From positions 62,001-126,000 of the forward strand of contig NZ_PYAW01000001.1 in assembly GCF_003014755.1 (NCBI RefSeq): a stretch of DNA of 64,000 nt. Reading direction: 5' to 3'. Position numbers and translations under genes: made by a program. Position 1 is the stretch's first letter, and the number at the start of each line of letters is the position of its first letter. The notes below the pieces were generated by a model. The model had not been told where the DNA came from, made no database searches, and was given only the letters and a program-made list of their open reading frames with translations. Below are positions 43,657-51,738 of this stretch, one piece after another. Origin of the DNA: Chitinophaga niastensis. Its GTDB lineage: Bacteria > Bacteroidota > Bacteroidia > Chitinophagales > Chitinophagaceae.

Positions 43657-46422
43657 ATGGAATACAATTTCAGGGCAATCGAAAAAAAGTGGCAGGAACA
43701 ATGGGATCAGTCCCACGCTTACCGGGTAAGCAATAACGGTCCCAAACCTAAATGTTATGTACTGGACATGTTCCCCTACCCCTCAGGAGCTGGCCTTCAC
43801 GTAGGGCACCCTTTAGGATATATTGCCACAGACATTTATGCGCGCTATAAAAGACTGAAAGGCTATAATGTGCTGCACACCATGGGCTATGATGCTTTTG
43901 GCCTTCCGGCAGAACAATATGCCATGGAAACTGGTCAGCACCCTGCTGTTACCACTGCAGCCAATATGAAAACTTTTCGCAAACAGCTGGATAACATCGG
44001 CTTTTGCTACGATTGGGAACGCCAGATAAATACCAGCGATCCTGGCTATTACAAATGGACCCAGTGGATTTTCCTGCAGATTTTTGAAAGCTGGTACAAC
44101 AGAACTACCCAAAAAGCGGAGCCCATCAGCGGATTGGTAAACATTTTTGAGAAAGATGGGAATGCCGGGCTTATTTGTCCGGGCGACCGTACCATTCAAT
44201 TCACTGCCGCACAATGGCAGGGTTACAGCGAAAAAGAACAGCGCGATATACTGATGCAGTATCGCCTCGCCTTCCTGGCATATGCAGAAGTGAACTGGTG
44301 TGCTGCTTTAGGCACTGTACTGGCAAACGATGAGGTGATCAACGGTGTCAGCGAGCGTGGTGGCCACCCTGTAGTGAAAAAGAAAATGCGCCAATGGTTC
44401 CTGCGTATTACTGAATATGCGAACCGCCTGCTGGAAGGACTGGAAACTGTATCCTTCAGCGATGCCATGAAAGAAATGCAACGCAACTGGATCGGCAAGA
44501 GCCAGGGCGCTGAAATAAAATTTGCCGTTAAAAACTCCACCAGTCACGTGGATGTATACACGACACGCCCGGATACCATCTTTGGCGTGGACTTTATGGT
44601 AGTTGCTCCTGAGCACGACCTGGTACAAAAGATTACTACACCGGCACAACAGGCTGATATTGATAAATACCTGGATTACGTTAAAAGTCGCTCTGAACGT
44701 GAGCGTATGGCCGATGTAAAACAGATCACCGGTTGCTTTACCGGCGCCTATGCCATCAACCCGTTTGATGGTCGTGAAATTCCGGTATGGATTGCGGAAT
44801 ATGTACTGGCCGGTTACGGTACCGGCGCTATCATGGCGGTGCCTTGCGGCGACCAGCGCGACTTTGGCTTTGCCAAACATTTCAATATTCCTATCACCAA
44901 CATTATTGGCGATGCCTTCAATGGCCAGGAAGCCAATCCTACCAAAGATGCCAAACTGCAAAACAGCGGTTTCCTCGATGGCATGGATATGAGACCCGCC
45001 ACAGATGTAGTGATCAACAAACTGGAAGCACTGGGTATTGGTAAGCGCCAGATCAATTATAAAATGCGTGATGCAGGCTTTAGCCGTCAGCGCTACTGGG
45101 GGGAGCCTTTCCCGATCATCTACAAAGATGGTATTCCGTATGGAATGGACGAAAAAGACCTGCCACTGGAATTACCTCATGTAGAAAACTATAAACCAGG
45201 AGAAGAAGGCGAAGGCCCGTTGGCCAACATCACCGACTGGGTAAATGTAGCCCCCGGTGTTAAACGCGAAACCAACACCATGCCCGGTTATGCCGGTAGC
45301 AGCTGGTACTTCCTGCGTTATATGGACCCGCACAACAGTCACACTTTTGCGGACCGTAAAGCCACTGATTACTGGAACCAGGTGGATGTATACGTAGGCG
45401 GTACAGAACACGCTGTAGGGCATCTGCTGTACTCCCGTATGTGGACAAAAATATTGTTTGACCTTGGACATATTGGTTTTGATGAACCGTTTAAATCATT
45501 GATCAATCAGGGGATGATTCAGGGATCTTCCCGGTTTGTATATCGTATCCATGGCACACATCAATTCGTATCTGCCGGTTTAAAGGACAATTACCAAACA
45601 GATAAGCTGCATGTAGATGTTAATTTCGTAGATGGGGTAACGTTAAATACAGCCGCCTTCAAGAAATGGAAACCTGACTATTACGAAGCTACTTTCATCC
45701 TCGAAGATGGCCAGTACATCTGTGGTACAGAAGTGGAGAAGATGAGTAAGAGCAAGTACAACACCGTTAATCCAAATGAACTCGTTGAGAAATACGGTGC
45801 TGATACATTCCGCATGTACGAAATGTTCCTGGGGCCCGTAGAACAGTCCAAACCATGGGATACCAAAGGGATTGAAGGCGTACATCGTTTTCTCAAAAAG
45901 CTGTGGCGCCTGTTTGCCGATGAACAGAAAAGCCTCCTCGTAAATGAACAAGCGGCTACACCGGAAGAAATGAAAATATTACACAAAACTATTCATAAGA
46001 TAGACCAGGATACTTCCAGTTTCTCTTACAATACAGCTGTGAGTCAGTTTATGATTTGTGTAAATGAACTCGCTACCATGCGTTGCCATAAACGCAGCAT
46101 ACTGGAGCCATTGCTGATATTGCTTACACCATATGCTCCGCACCTGTGCGAAGAACTGTGGCAATATATCGGTAACAACGAGAGCATTCTGAATGCATTG
46201 TACCCGGTATATAATGAACAATATACCAAAGAAAGCACCTTCAACTACCCTGTTGCCATCAACGGTAAAACCCGCGCTGAAATGGGCTTTGCACTAGATG
46301 CTGATACCGCTGCCATTGAAAAGGAAGTACTGGCCAGTGAAATAGTGCAGAAATGGCTGGAAGGCAATCCACCCAAGAAAGTGATTATAGTAAAGGGAAG
46401 AATGATCAATGTGGTGATATAG
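43657..46422 (+). CDS. leuS: Leucyl-tRNA synthetase
   Basis: This class I synthetase has 921 residues from ATG 43657 (MEYNFRAIEKKW); an upstream in-frame ATG at 43612 adds 15 unrelated residues. The HIGH motif is HVGH in GLHVGHPLGYIATD, and KMSKS is at EVEKMSKSKYN. The editing (CP1) domain lies between (about 230-440) and contains TTRPDTIFGVDFMVV. The C-terminal anticodon-binding domain ends with a beta region KKVIIVKGRMINVV. The Bacteroidota insert before KMSKS is present. Palindrome copy D starts 4 bp after the stop. Confidence 0.97.
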   Translation: MEYNFRAIEKKWQEQWDQSHAYRVSNNGPKPKCYVLDMFPYPSGAGLHVGHPLGYIATDIYARYKRLKGYNVLHTMGYDAFGLPAEQYAMETGQHPAVTTAANMKTFRKQLDNIGFCYDWERQINTSDPGYYKWTQWIFLQIFESWYNRTTQKAEPISGLVNIFEKDGNAGLICPGDRTIQFTAAQWQGYSEKEQRDILMQYRLAFLAYAEVNWCAALGTVLANDEVINGVSERGGHPVVKKKMRQWFLRITEYANRLLEGLETVSFSDAMKEMQRNWIGKSQGAEIKFAVKNSTSHVDVYTTRPDTIFGVDFMVVAPEHDLVQKITTPAQQADIDKYLDYVKSRSERERMADVKQITGCFTGAYAINPFDGREIPVWIAEYVLAGYGTGAIMAVPCGDQRDFGFAKHFNIPITNIIGDAFNGQEANPTKDAKLQNSGFLDGMDMRPATDVVINKLEALGIGKRQINYKMRDAGFSRQRYWGEPFPIIYKDGIPYGMDEKDLPLELPHVENYKPGEEGEGPLANITDWVNVAPGVKRETNTMPGYAGSSWYFLRYMDPHNSHTFADRKATDYWNQVDVYVGGTEHAVGHLLYSRMWTKILFDLGHIGFDEPFKSLINQGMIQGSSRFVYRIHGTHQFVSAGLKDNYQTDKLHVDVNFVDGVTLNTAAFKKWKPDYYEATFILEDGQYICGTEVEKMSKSKYNTVNPNELVEKYGADTFRMYEMFLGPVEQSKPWDTKGIEGVHRFLKKLWRLFADEQKSLLVNEQAATPEEMKILHKTIHKIDQDTSSFSYNTAVSQFMICVNELATMRCHKRSILEPLLILLTPYAPHLCEELWQYIGNNESILNALYPVYNEQYTKESTFNYPVAINGKTRAEMGFALDADTAAIEKEVLASEIVQKWLEGNPPKKVIIVKGRMINVVI

Positions 46423-46425
46423 GAG

Positions 46426-46611
46426 TTTGTCTTTCTCCCGATTAGACTGATTATGCTGATTACCCTGATTTTATTTTTTTAATAAAAGATTTAAAAAGAT
46501 TAGCGAAGATTGAAGCGGAAATATCCATTTTAGTCTTCGCTAATCTTTTTAAAATCAAAATAAAAAAATCAGGGTAATCAGCATAATCAGTCTAATCGGG
46601 AGAAAGACAAA
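46426..46611. repeat. Large intergenic palindrome, copy D (leuS / small membrane protein)
   Basis: This 186 bp element fills the whole gap between the convergent leuS stop (46422) and the stop of the next minus-strand gene (46612). Arms: TTTGTCTTTCTCCCG followed by GATTAGACT GATTATGCT GATTACCCT units, with an exact complementary right arm. The core AGCGAAGAT is at 46502-46510. GATTATGCT differs from the GATTATACT of other copies, and the opposite arm carries the matching change. Confidence 0.92.
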
Positions 46612-46878
46612 TTAATGAAAACTCATCCCATTCATCATAATTCCGCAGGTAGATAATCCTACCAGCAAAACAATGCCTGCTGACAGTAATAATACTTTTC
46701 CCCAATGATTATTTTTGAGAATAAGCAGGATGAGTCCTGTAATAAAATAGGCCCCTACTAGCAACATTGATAATATACCTGCCATGATAATCCCTTCAGA
46801 TCCGCTAAGACATGCTATCAGAAAGACCCCCAACGGGATTAATGTTACCAGTAACAGGTCCTTGAAAGTTTTATTCAT
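46612..46878 (-). CDS. Small membrane protein in the Lgt-like/radical SAM operon
   Basis: This 88-residue hydrophobic protein has about three transmembrane helices (LLLVTLIPLGVFLIACLSG, IIMAGILSMLLVGAYFITGL, KVLLLSAGIVLLVGLSTC). It starts 9 bp after the radical SAM gene stop, so it is the third gene of that operon. The short conserved ends (NHWGKV, MNGMSFH) suggest selection, but I recognise no family. A role as an accessory subunit for membrane lipid modification is plausible from context only. Its stop abuts palindrome copy D. Confidence 0.75.
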   Translation of the reverse strand: MNKTFKDLLLVTLIPLGVFLIACLSGSEGIIMAGILSMLLVGAYFITGLILLILKNNHWGKVLLLSAGIVLLVGLSTCGIMMNGMSFH

Positions 46879-46887
46879 ATCAAATCA

Positions 46888-48297
46888 TTATAAAATTGGA
46901 ATAAATTCACGTTCCTTCTGCAGTTGTTTCAGATATTCTTCTTTATCATCTCTGTAAAATAAATTCATGGTTTCAAAAGGAATAATACGGCCGTCTTTGT
47001 GTACAATGTGAACACAGGATTTTTTAATGGCACGCACATCAAAATCGTAAGCATCTAAAAAACGCATGATCACAATACGGAAAAGATTATTGTAATCCAG
47101 CCCCGGAGCCTGTACCTGTGGCAAACAACAGAGTAATGATTGCATATCATTTACCGCCGCATCTGTAGAGATACCTGTGCTGAATATTTTAAGTACATGC
47201 TGATGCAGCCTTTCGTCCTGTTCGTATACGATTGTATTTTTTGAGTTATTTAGTAATACTGCCGGATCTACAAAACGTGTTAAAGGGAAAACAGCTCCGT
47301 CTATTTTCAGTGCATAGGCCATGGCCAATGAATCCGGGTTACAAGGCACCGGTATGATGTCGTTTGCATTCCAGATAGGCGATTGTTCCAGGATGCGTTG
47401 TCGTACTTCCGTTAACGTTATACGATCTGTAGCCGGATCAAAATCATCGGTACGACCGGCTACCTGTACCGGCTGAAAGGTTACACCGCGTACACAGGGT
47501 TGTTTGATGGCATAGTCAATGATAGCACCCATTTCATCATCGTTCTGCCCTTTTTGTAAAGTAACTACCAGCGTGGTACTTAAATTTACTTCGTTTAAAT
47601 TTTCCAGTGCCTGCCTGCGTACATCTGTCAAATCCTTTCCACGCATACGTTCCAGCACTTCCGGCTTAAAGGAATCGAATTGCAGGTACACTTCAAAGTT
47701 GGGCATATATGTAGCCAGCCTGGCAGTAAACGCTTTATCTTTTGCAATACGCACACCATTGGTGTTTATCATCAAATGCCGGATAGGCTTGGTTTTGGCA
47801 ATATCAAGTATTTCAAAGAACTGTGGATGAATAGTAGGCTCTCCTCCGCTGAGCTGGATCACATCAGGTTGCCCTTCATTGGCTACAATAATATCCAGCA
47901 TCTGCTCTATCTCTTCCAATGTGCGATGGCGGCCATAGTGCGGAGATGACATCGCATAACAGGTAGGACAGGTAAGGTTACAACGATCCGTTACTTCTAT
48001 TACCGTTAAACAGGAATGCTGTTCATGATCCTGGCATAACCCGCAATCGTAGGGGCAGCCATAATGCGTGTTGGTATTGGTTTTCTGAGGTGCTTCAGAA
48101 GGTTTGTTATAGTTGCGTGTGTTTTTGTAATAGTCGATATCTGTAGCAATCAACACTTTTTCTTTACCATGATGCGGGCAGTGTTTAACCATGAAAACTT
48201 TTTCATCTTCAAATATAACCTTCGCGTCTACACGTCGTAAACAGGTACTGCAAATGCTCAGCGTAAAATCGTAGTAAGTGTAGTTTTTTTCAGACAT
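46888..48297 (-). CDS. Radical SAM protein of the MJ0619/tetraether lipid synthase (Tes) family
   Basis: The 469-residue protein has the canonical radical SAM CX3CX2C cluster site: Cys106, Cys110 and Cys113 (DRCNLTCPTCYA). An N-terminal Cys set (CSTC at 16-19, CPHHG at 40) resembles the rubredoxin-like iron site of Tes. GCPYDCGLC (81-88) and Cys96 could hold auxiliary clusters. LSGGEPTIHP follows the SAM site. The C-terminal FRIVIMRFLDAYDFDV and CVHIVHKDGRIIPFETMNL are also hallmarks of this family. Archaeal Tes couples isoprenoid lipid tails into tetraethers through C-C bonds; bacterial homologues have no settled role. The start overlaps the upstream Lgt-like gene by 8 bp. Substrate is unknown; a lipid is the best guess. 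Confidence 0.9.
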   Translation of the reverse strand: MSEKNYTYYDFTLSICSTCLRRVDAKVIFEDEKVFMVKHCPHHGKEKVLIATDIDYYKNTRNYNKPSEAPQKTNTNTHYGCPYDCGLCQDHEQHSCLTVIEVTDRCNLTCPTCYAMSSPHYGRHRTLEEIEQMLDIIVANEGQPDVIQLSGGEPTIHPQFFEILDIAKTKPIRHLMINTNGVRIAKDKAFTARLATYMPNFEVYLQFDSFKPEVLERMRGKDLTDVRRQALENLNEVNLSTTLVVTLQKGQNDDEMGAIIDYAIKQPCVRGVTFQPVQVAGRTDDFDPATDRITLTEVRQRILEQSPIWNANDIIPVPCNPDSLAMAYALKIDGAVFPLTRFVDPAVLLNNSKNTIVYEQDERLHQHVLKIFSTGISTDAAVNDMQSLLCCLPQVQAPGLDYNNLFRIVIMRFLDAYDFDVRAIKKSCVHIVHKDGRIIPFETMNLFYRDDKEEYLKQLQKEREFIPIL

Positions 48298-49048
48298 ATT
48301 GTTTTTGAATTAGTCGTGATGGGAAAACGACGGTTGGTAGATAATAGATTAATCCGGCCAAACAGGCCAGCTGTATAGATCCCAGGCCAAAGGCGAAACG
48401 ATAACCGGGCTTGATGAAGTCTAACAGAAAACGGAATATCAGGTAAGCAATCATGAAAAGCTTAAACCTGGCGCCATTTACCAGTGTATATCTACGGCCG
48501 ATAAAAGCCAGTGTTTGCCATAGTAAAATCAGGAAAACAATTTCGTAGAGCGATACCGGGTGCCGCAGCAAACCATCGCCCAGGTTCATTCCCCAGGGAA
48601 GGGAGGTGGGCAGGCCATAAGTTTCTTCATATATGCCCATGGTAAAACAACCGATGCGTCCTATGATCATGGCCAGTATAAGCGGATATACAAAGAGGTC
48701 GCCGGTAGACATGCTTTCCCCGATGCCTTTTTTAATCAGTTCCACGCCTATGAGTCCGCCAAGCAGACCACCAACAATTGTTTTATTCTGGTAGATGTAA
48801 AACAGCAGGTTATCTGCATGCAGGAGTCCCGGTGGGTTTTCCAATGTGCCCAATAAACGGCTGCCGAACAGCGCGCCAAAAATGGCGCCAAGGATGACCC
48901 AGATACGGTTACTATTGTCTATATGGTCGCTCTGTTTTAAACGCAGGTACAAAAAATACCGGAAGCCAATGAACATGCCAAGTGTTTCTGTTATGGCATG
49001 TAACGGAAAGTGTAAAGAGAACAAAGAGATATATACGGGGAACTGCAA
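48290..49048 (-). CDS. Divergent Lgt-like (prolipoprotein diacylglyceryl transferase-fold) membrane protein
   Basis: The 252-residue polytopic protein resembles Lgt over its length but lacks key catalytic residues. The HGGL motif, with the essential His of E. coli Lgt, reads IVGGLLGG here, so that His is Val. The signature GRIGNFINGE reads GRIGCFTMGIYEE: the Arg is kept, but Asn146, Asn149 and Glu151 equivalents are Cys, Met and Ile. YLIFRFLLDFIKPG keeps Arg but changes the later Glu to Asp. HPVSLYE (HPTQLYE in Lgt) is partly kept. It is therefore unlikely to be the housekeeping Lgt. It is the first gene of the operon and overlaps the radical SAM gene by 8 bp. It probably binds a phospholipid or diacylglycerol. 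Confidence 0.85.
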   Translation of the reverse strand: MQFPVYISLFSLHFPLHAITETLGMFIGFRYFLYLRLKQSDHIDNSNRIWVILGAIFGALFGSRLLGTLENPPGLLHADNLLFYIYQNKTIVGGLLGGLIGVELIKKGIGESMSTGDLFVYPLILAMIIGRIGCFTMGIYEETYGLPTSLPWGMNLGDGLLRHPVSLYEIVFLILLWQTLAFIGRRYTLVNGARFKLFMIAYLIFRFLLDFIKPGYRFAFGLGSIQLACLAGLIYYLPTVVFPSRLIQKQYV

Positions 49049-49114
49049 AGGGCTACAATTATTTAATCCACAAATTAATATTTATATTTAGATGAAAGTC
49101 AAGTCCCGTAAACT

Positions 49115-49801
49115 ATGTTACAAGAGGTATTAAAGAAGTATCAATCAACGTTTAAGCCCGTTATTCCCCTGTTGGAGGAAAACGAACAATTGCTGGTAAT
49201 GGATTTTACTGCTAACAATACTTCTCTGACTAAAAACACGTTACAGGATATCAGTAAATTTTGCAGGTATATTGATAATACCCTGGAGCAAAGCGGCTGC
49301 CGGCTGGGCATTGGTGGGTATGGAGAGCATCGCACCATTTACGCGGTGAGTCCGCATTTTGATGCCGGAGAAGAGCCGCGCCGGCTCCATCTGGGCGTAG
49401 ATGTATGGGGAGAAGCAGGTACACAGCTGTATGCACCTATGAATGCACGTGTACACAGCTTCCGCTTCAATGATCGTTTCGGGGATTACGGTGCCACCAT
49501 CATCTTACAACATACATTGGATGGCCATACATTTCATACCTTATACGGACATCTCAGTATATCTAACCTGCAGGGGCTATACGAAAATATGCCTGTCACC
49601 GCAGGACAGCCGCTGGCGCACTTCGGCACACCGTCTGAAAACGGCGGCTGGCCGCCACACCTGCATTTCCAGCTTATTGAAGATATGCAGCATTATCGGG
49701 GAGATTATCCGGGTGTATGCCGTTACAGTGAGCGGGAGAAATATTTGTTGAATTGTCCGGACCCCGACGTGATCCTGCAATTGAACCAGTATACACATTA
49801 A
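49115..49801 (+). CDS. M23-family (LytM-type) metallopeptidase-like protein
   Basis: The 228-residue protein has a LytM core: first zinc His and Asp in RLHLGVDVWGEAGTQLYAP (HxGxD form), catalytic His in LYGHLSISN, and third ligand in PPHLHFQLI (HxH). Family members cut peptidoglycan cross-links or, if inactive, activate other hydrolases; here the catalytic residues seem complete. I see no signal peptide at the N-terminus (MLQEVLKKYQSTF), so it may be cytoplasmic or exported in another way. This is unusual for a cell-wall hydrolase. It is divergent from the Lgt-like operon, 66 bp apart. Confidence 0.88.
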   Translation: MLQEVLKKYQSTFKPVIPLLEENEQLLVMDFTANNTSLTKNTLQDISKFCRYIDNTLEQSGCRLGIGGYGEHRTIYAVSPHFDAGEEPRRLHLGVDVWGEAGTQLYAPMNARVHSFRFNDRFGDYGATIILQHTLDGHTFHTLYGHLSISNLQGLYENMPVTAGQPLAHFGTPSENGGWPPHLHFQLIEDMQHYRGDYPGVCRYSEREKYLLNCPDPDVILQLNQYTH

Positions 49802-49907
49802 GTTACTGCCTGATTTCCACACGAAAATTATCAAATCATAAAGTTGTTCCCCATAAATTAGGATTTCCGTCTGCACTTACTATTTTTATGCGCTAAATCG
49901 ATATTGT

Positions 49908-50759
49908 ATGAGAAAAATATTGCTGTCAGGTGTATGTTGCCTGATCATGGGTACGGTAGCTGCGCAAGCTCCGCTGCAAGTGATGACATTTAACATACGC
50001 ATGAATACACCAGACGACAGTCTCAATGCCTGGCCTCACCGCAAGGAAAAGGTGGCTTCGGAAGTACTGTTCCATGGTGCCAGCATCCTGGGTGTACAGG
50101 AAGCGCTCTATGAGCAAATGCAGGATCTGCAACAACAATTACCACAATATAAAACCGTTGGTGTAGGCAGAGAAGATGGTAAAACAAAAGGGGAATATGC
50201 CGCTATATTTTACGACACAACCCGCCTGCAATTACTGCATTGCGAAACGTTCTGGTTGTCTGAAACACCTGCCGTTGCCGGCCGTATAGGCTGGGATGGT
50301 GCTTGTACACGCATTGTTACCTGGGGTAAATTCAGGGATAAAAAAACAAACAAAGTGTTCTTCCATTTTAATACACACTTTGATCATATGGGAAAAATTG
50401 CCCGCAGAGAGAGTGCTAAATTTCTGTTGCAGCAGGTACATACAATAGCAGGTGCCATACCTGCCATCATCACCGGCGACTTCAACGCCACACCAGATGA
50501 CGAACCTATTCAGATAGTGATGCAACCGGGTAATCCACTTCATTTAACTGATAGCAAGACAATTAGTCAAACGCCACATTTCGGCCCTGTGGGCACTTTC
50601 AACGGATGGCAAATTTCAGAGATGGAAGACAAACCGATTGATTATATTTTTCTGAAAGGAAAATTCGGGGTATCAAAACATGCAAGTATTTCTGAAACAT
50701 GGGGCGGAAGATATGCCTCTGATCACTTTGCAGTGTACGCAGAGATTACGATAAAATAA
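49908..50759 (+). CDS. Secreted endonuclease/exonuclease/phosphatase-family protein
   Basis: The 283-residue protein has an N-terminal signal peptide (RKILLSGVCCLIMGTVAAQ). The DNase-I-like fold has MTFNIRMNTPDD, ILGVQEALYEQM (Mg-binding Glu), FNTHFDHMG (His), IITGDFNATPDD (Asp/Asn) and ASDHFAVYAEI (final catalytic Asp-His). All the catalytic sites seem present. The family includes nucleases and phosphodiesterases or sphingomyelinases; this subgroup in Bacteroidota is often annotated as endonuclease, but substrate is untested. It lies 107 bp after the M23 gene in the same direction. A short palindrome separates it from the convergent lipoprotein gene. Confidence 0.92.
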   Translation: MRKILLSGVCCLIMGTVAAQAPLQVMTFNIRMNTPDDSLNAWPHRKEKVASEVLFHGASILGVQEALYEQMQDLQQQLPQYKTVGVGREDGKTKGEYAAIFYDTTRLQLLHCETFWLSETPAVAGRIGWDGACTRIVTWGKFRDKKTNKVFFHFNTHFDHMGKIARRESAKFLLQQVHTIAGAIPAIITGDFNATPDDEPIQIVMQPGNPLHLTDSKTISQTPHFGPVGTFNGWQISEMEDKPIDYIFLKGKFGVSKHASISETWGGRYASDHFAVYAEITIK

Positions 50760-50833
50760 ATTACGAATTGCGAATTACGGTTAAGCGCGAAGATCGCTCT
50801 GATACGTAATTCGCAATTCGTAATTCGTAATTT
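50759..50833. repeat. Intergenic palindrome with AATTACGAATT arms, between convergent genes
   Basis: Left arm TTACGAATTGCGAATTACG (50761-50779); right arm CGTAATTCGCAATTCGTAA with a further CGTAATT unit (50805-50832). Between the arms lies GCGAAGAT (50787-50794), the core also found in the other palindromes, followed by CGCTC. It fills the gap between two convergent stops (50759 and 50835). Confidence 0.7.
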
Positions 50834-50834
50834 A

Positions 50835-51593
50835 TTAGTCATGCATATGTTCTACTGACATACTGTTTTCCAGCGCACCCACTACCTTGTTGTGCAGGCT
50901 GCCGTTTACATCCACACTGATCTGTAATTTACCGCTGGTAAAAGAACCGGTAAAATCACCTACCTGGAGTTTGGTGAGAATCAGGTCCATAGAGATTTTC
51001 AGGGAACCCTTCCAATCAATTTTGGTGTCTGTTACTACCACATCTTTTCCTTTAGCCATCAGCTCAATCTGGCCGGACAGCAGGATTTCCATTGGAATTT
51101 TCTTACCAGCCCAGGTTAACCAGCCTTTCAGTCTTACAGCCGGATCTTTTTTGTCGCCTTCTACTCTTGCGTACACTTTTACCTGTTGGTAAGTGCCTTT
51201 AGGAATTTTGATGGCGCCCAGTACAGCAACCGCTTGTTTCAGATCTATCTGGCGATCTGTTTTCAATTTAAATTCCAGTTCATCTTTTCCGCGCTTTGCG
51301 TCAAAGCGAATTTCTCTTAAACGTGCAGTAGCAGTATCCCACGTAATGTCGAAACCACCGGGAGCTGCTTTGGCCATAGCTGCATCACCAGTGATAGCAG
51401 ATAAGCGCCCAGAAGCATCCGGCGTTAATGTAGACGTTTGATTCACTGCAGAAATTTCATAATTCACTGTAGCGACATCCTTGTCGTTAATTGGTTGTTG
51501 ATCAGGAGTTGCCATGTCCTTGTTAGCACAAGATGATAGCAACATAGATGCGAGCACAGCTGCACCACAGAAATGTAGGATTCCGGTTTTCAT
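50835..51593 (-). CDS. Predicted lipoprotein, family not recognised
   Basis: This 252-residue protein has a type II signal peptide with lipobox ending at Cys22 (SMLLSSC). The mature part is Ser/Thr/Lys-rich and beta-strand-like, with segments ITWDTATARLREIRF, RQIDLKQAVAVLGAIKIPKG and YQQVKVYARVEGDK. A repeated pattern of alternating hydrophobics suggests a beta-sandwich, loosely like DUF4382-type lipoproteins; this is uncertain. It is probably an outer-membrane or periplasmic lipoprotein with a binding role. No enzymatic motif is visible. The M28 peptidase gene upstream ends in a terminator, so this is a separate unit. Confidence 0.8.
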   Translation of the reverse strand: MKTGILHFCGAAVLASMLLSSCANKDMATPDQQPINDKDVATVNYEISAVNQTSTLTPDASGRLSAITGDAAMAKAAPGGFDITWDTATARLREIRFDAKRGKDELEFKLKTDRQIDLKQAVAVLGAIKIPKGTYQQVKVYARVEGDKKDPAVRLKGWLTWAGKKIPMEILLSGQIELMAKGKDVVVTDTKIDWKGSLKISMDLILTKLQVGDFTGSFTSGKLQISVDVNGSLHNKVVGALENSMSVEHMHD

Positions 51594-51681
51594 TATCGAT
51601 ATGGTTTTTAATGACTAATGGGGGAAATTCGTGCCGTAAATTTAACAAAGAATTTGGGAAAACAAAATGTTCATGTGTTAA

Positions 51682-51725
51682 TAAAAAAAGAATGATCCGA
51701 TTGAGTCGGGCCCAATCGGATCATT
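51682..51725 (-). terminator. Rho-independent terminator after the M28 peptidase gene
   Basis: On the minus strand AATGATCCGATTG pairs with CAATCGGATCATT (13 bp, 51725-51713 and 51703-51691), with a 9-base loop, followed by CTTTTTTTAT. It lies 13 bp after the M28 gene stop at 51739. Confidence 0.88.
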
Positions 51726-51738
51726 ATATGGTGTCAGT

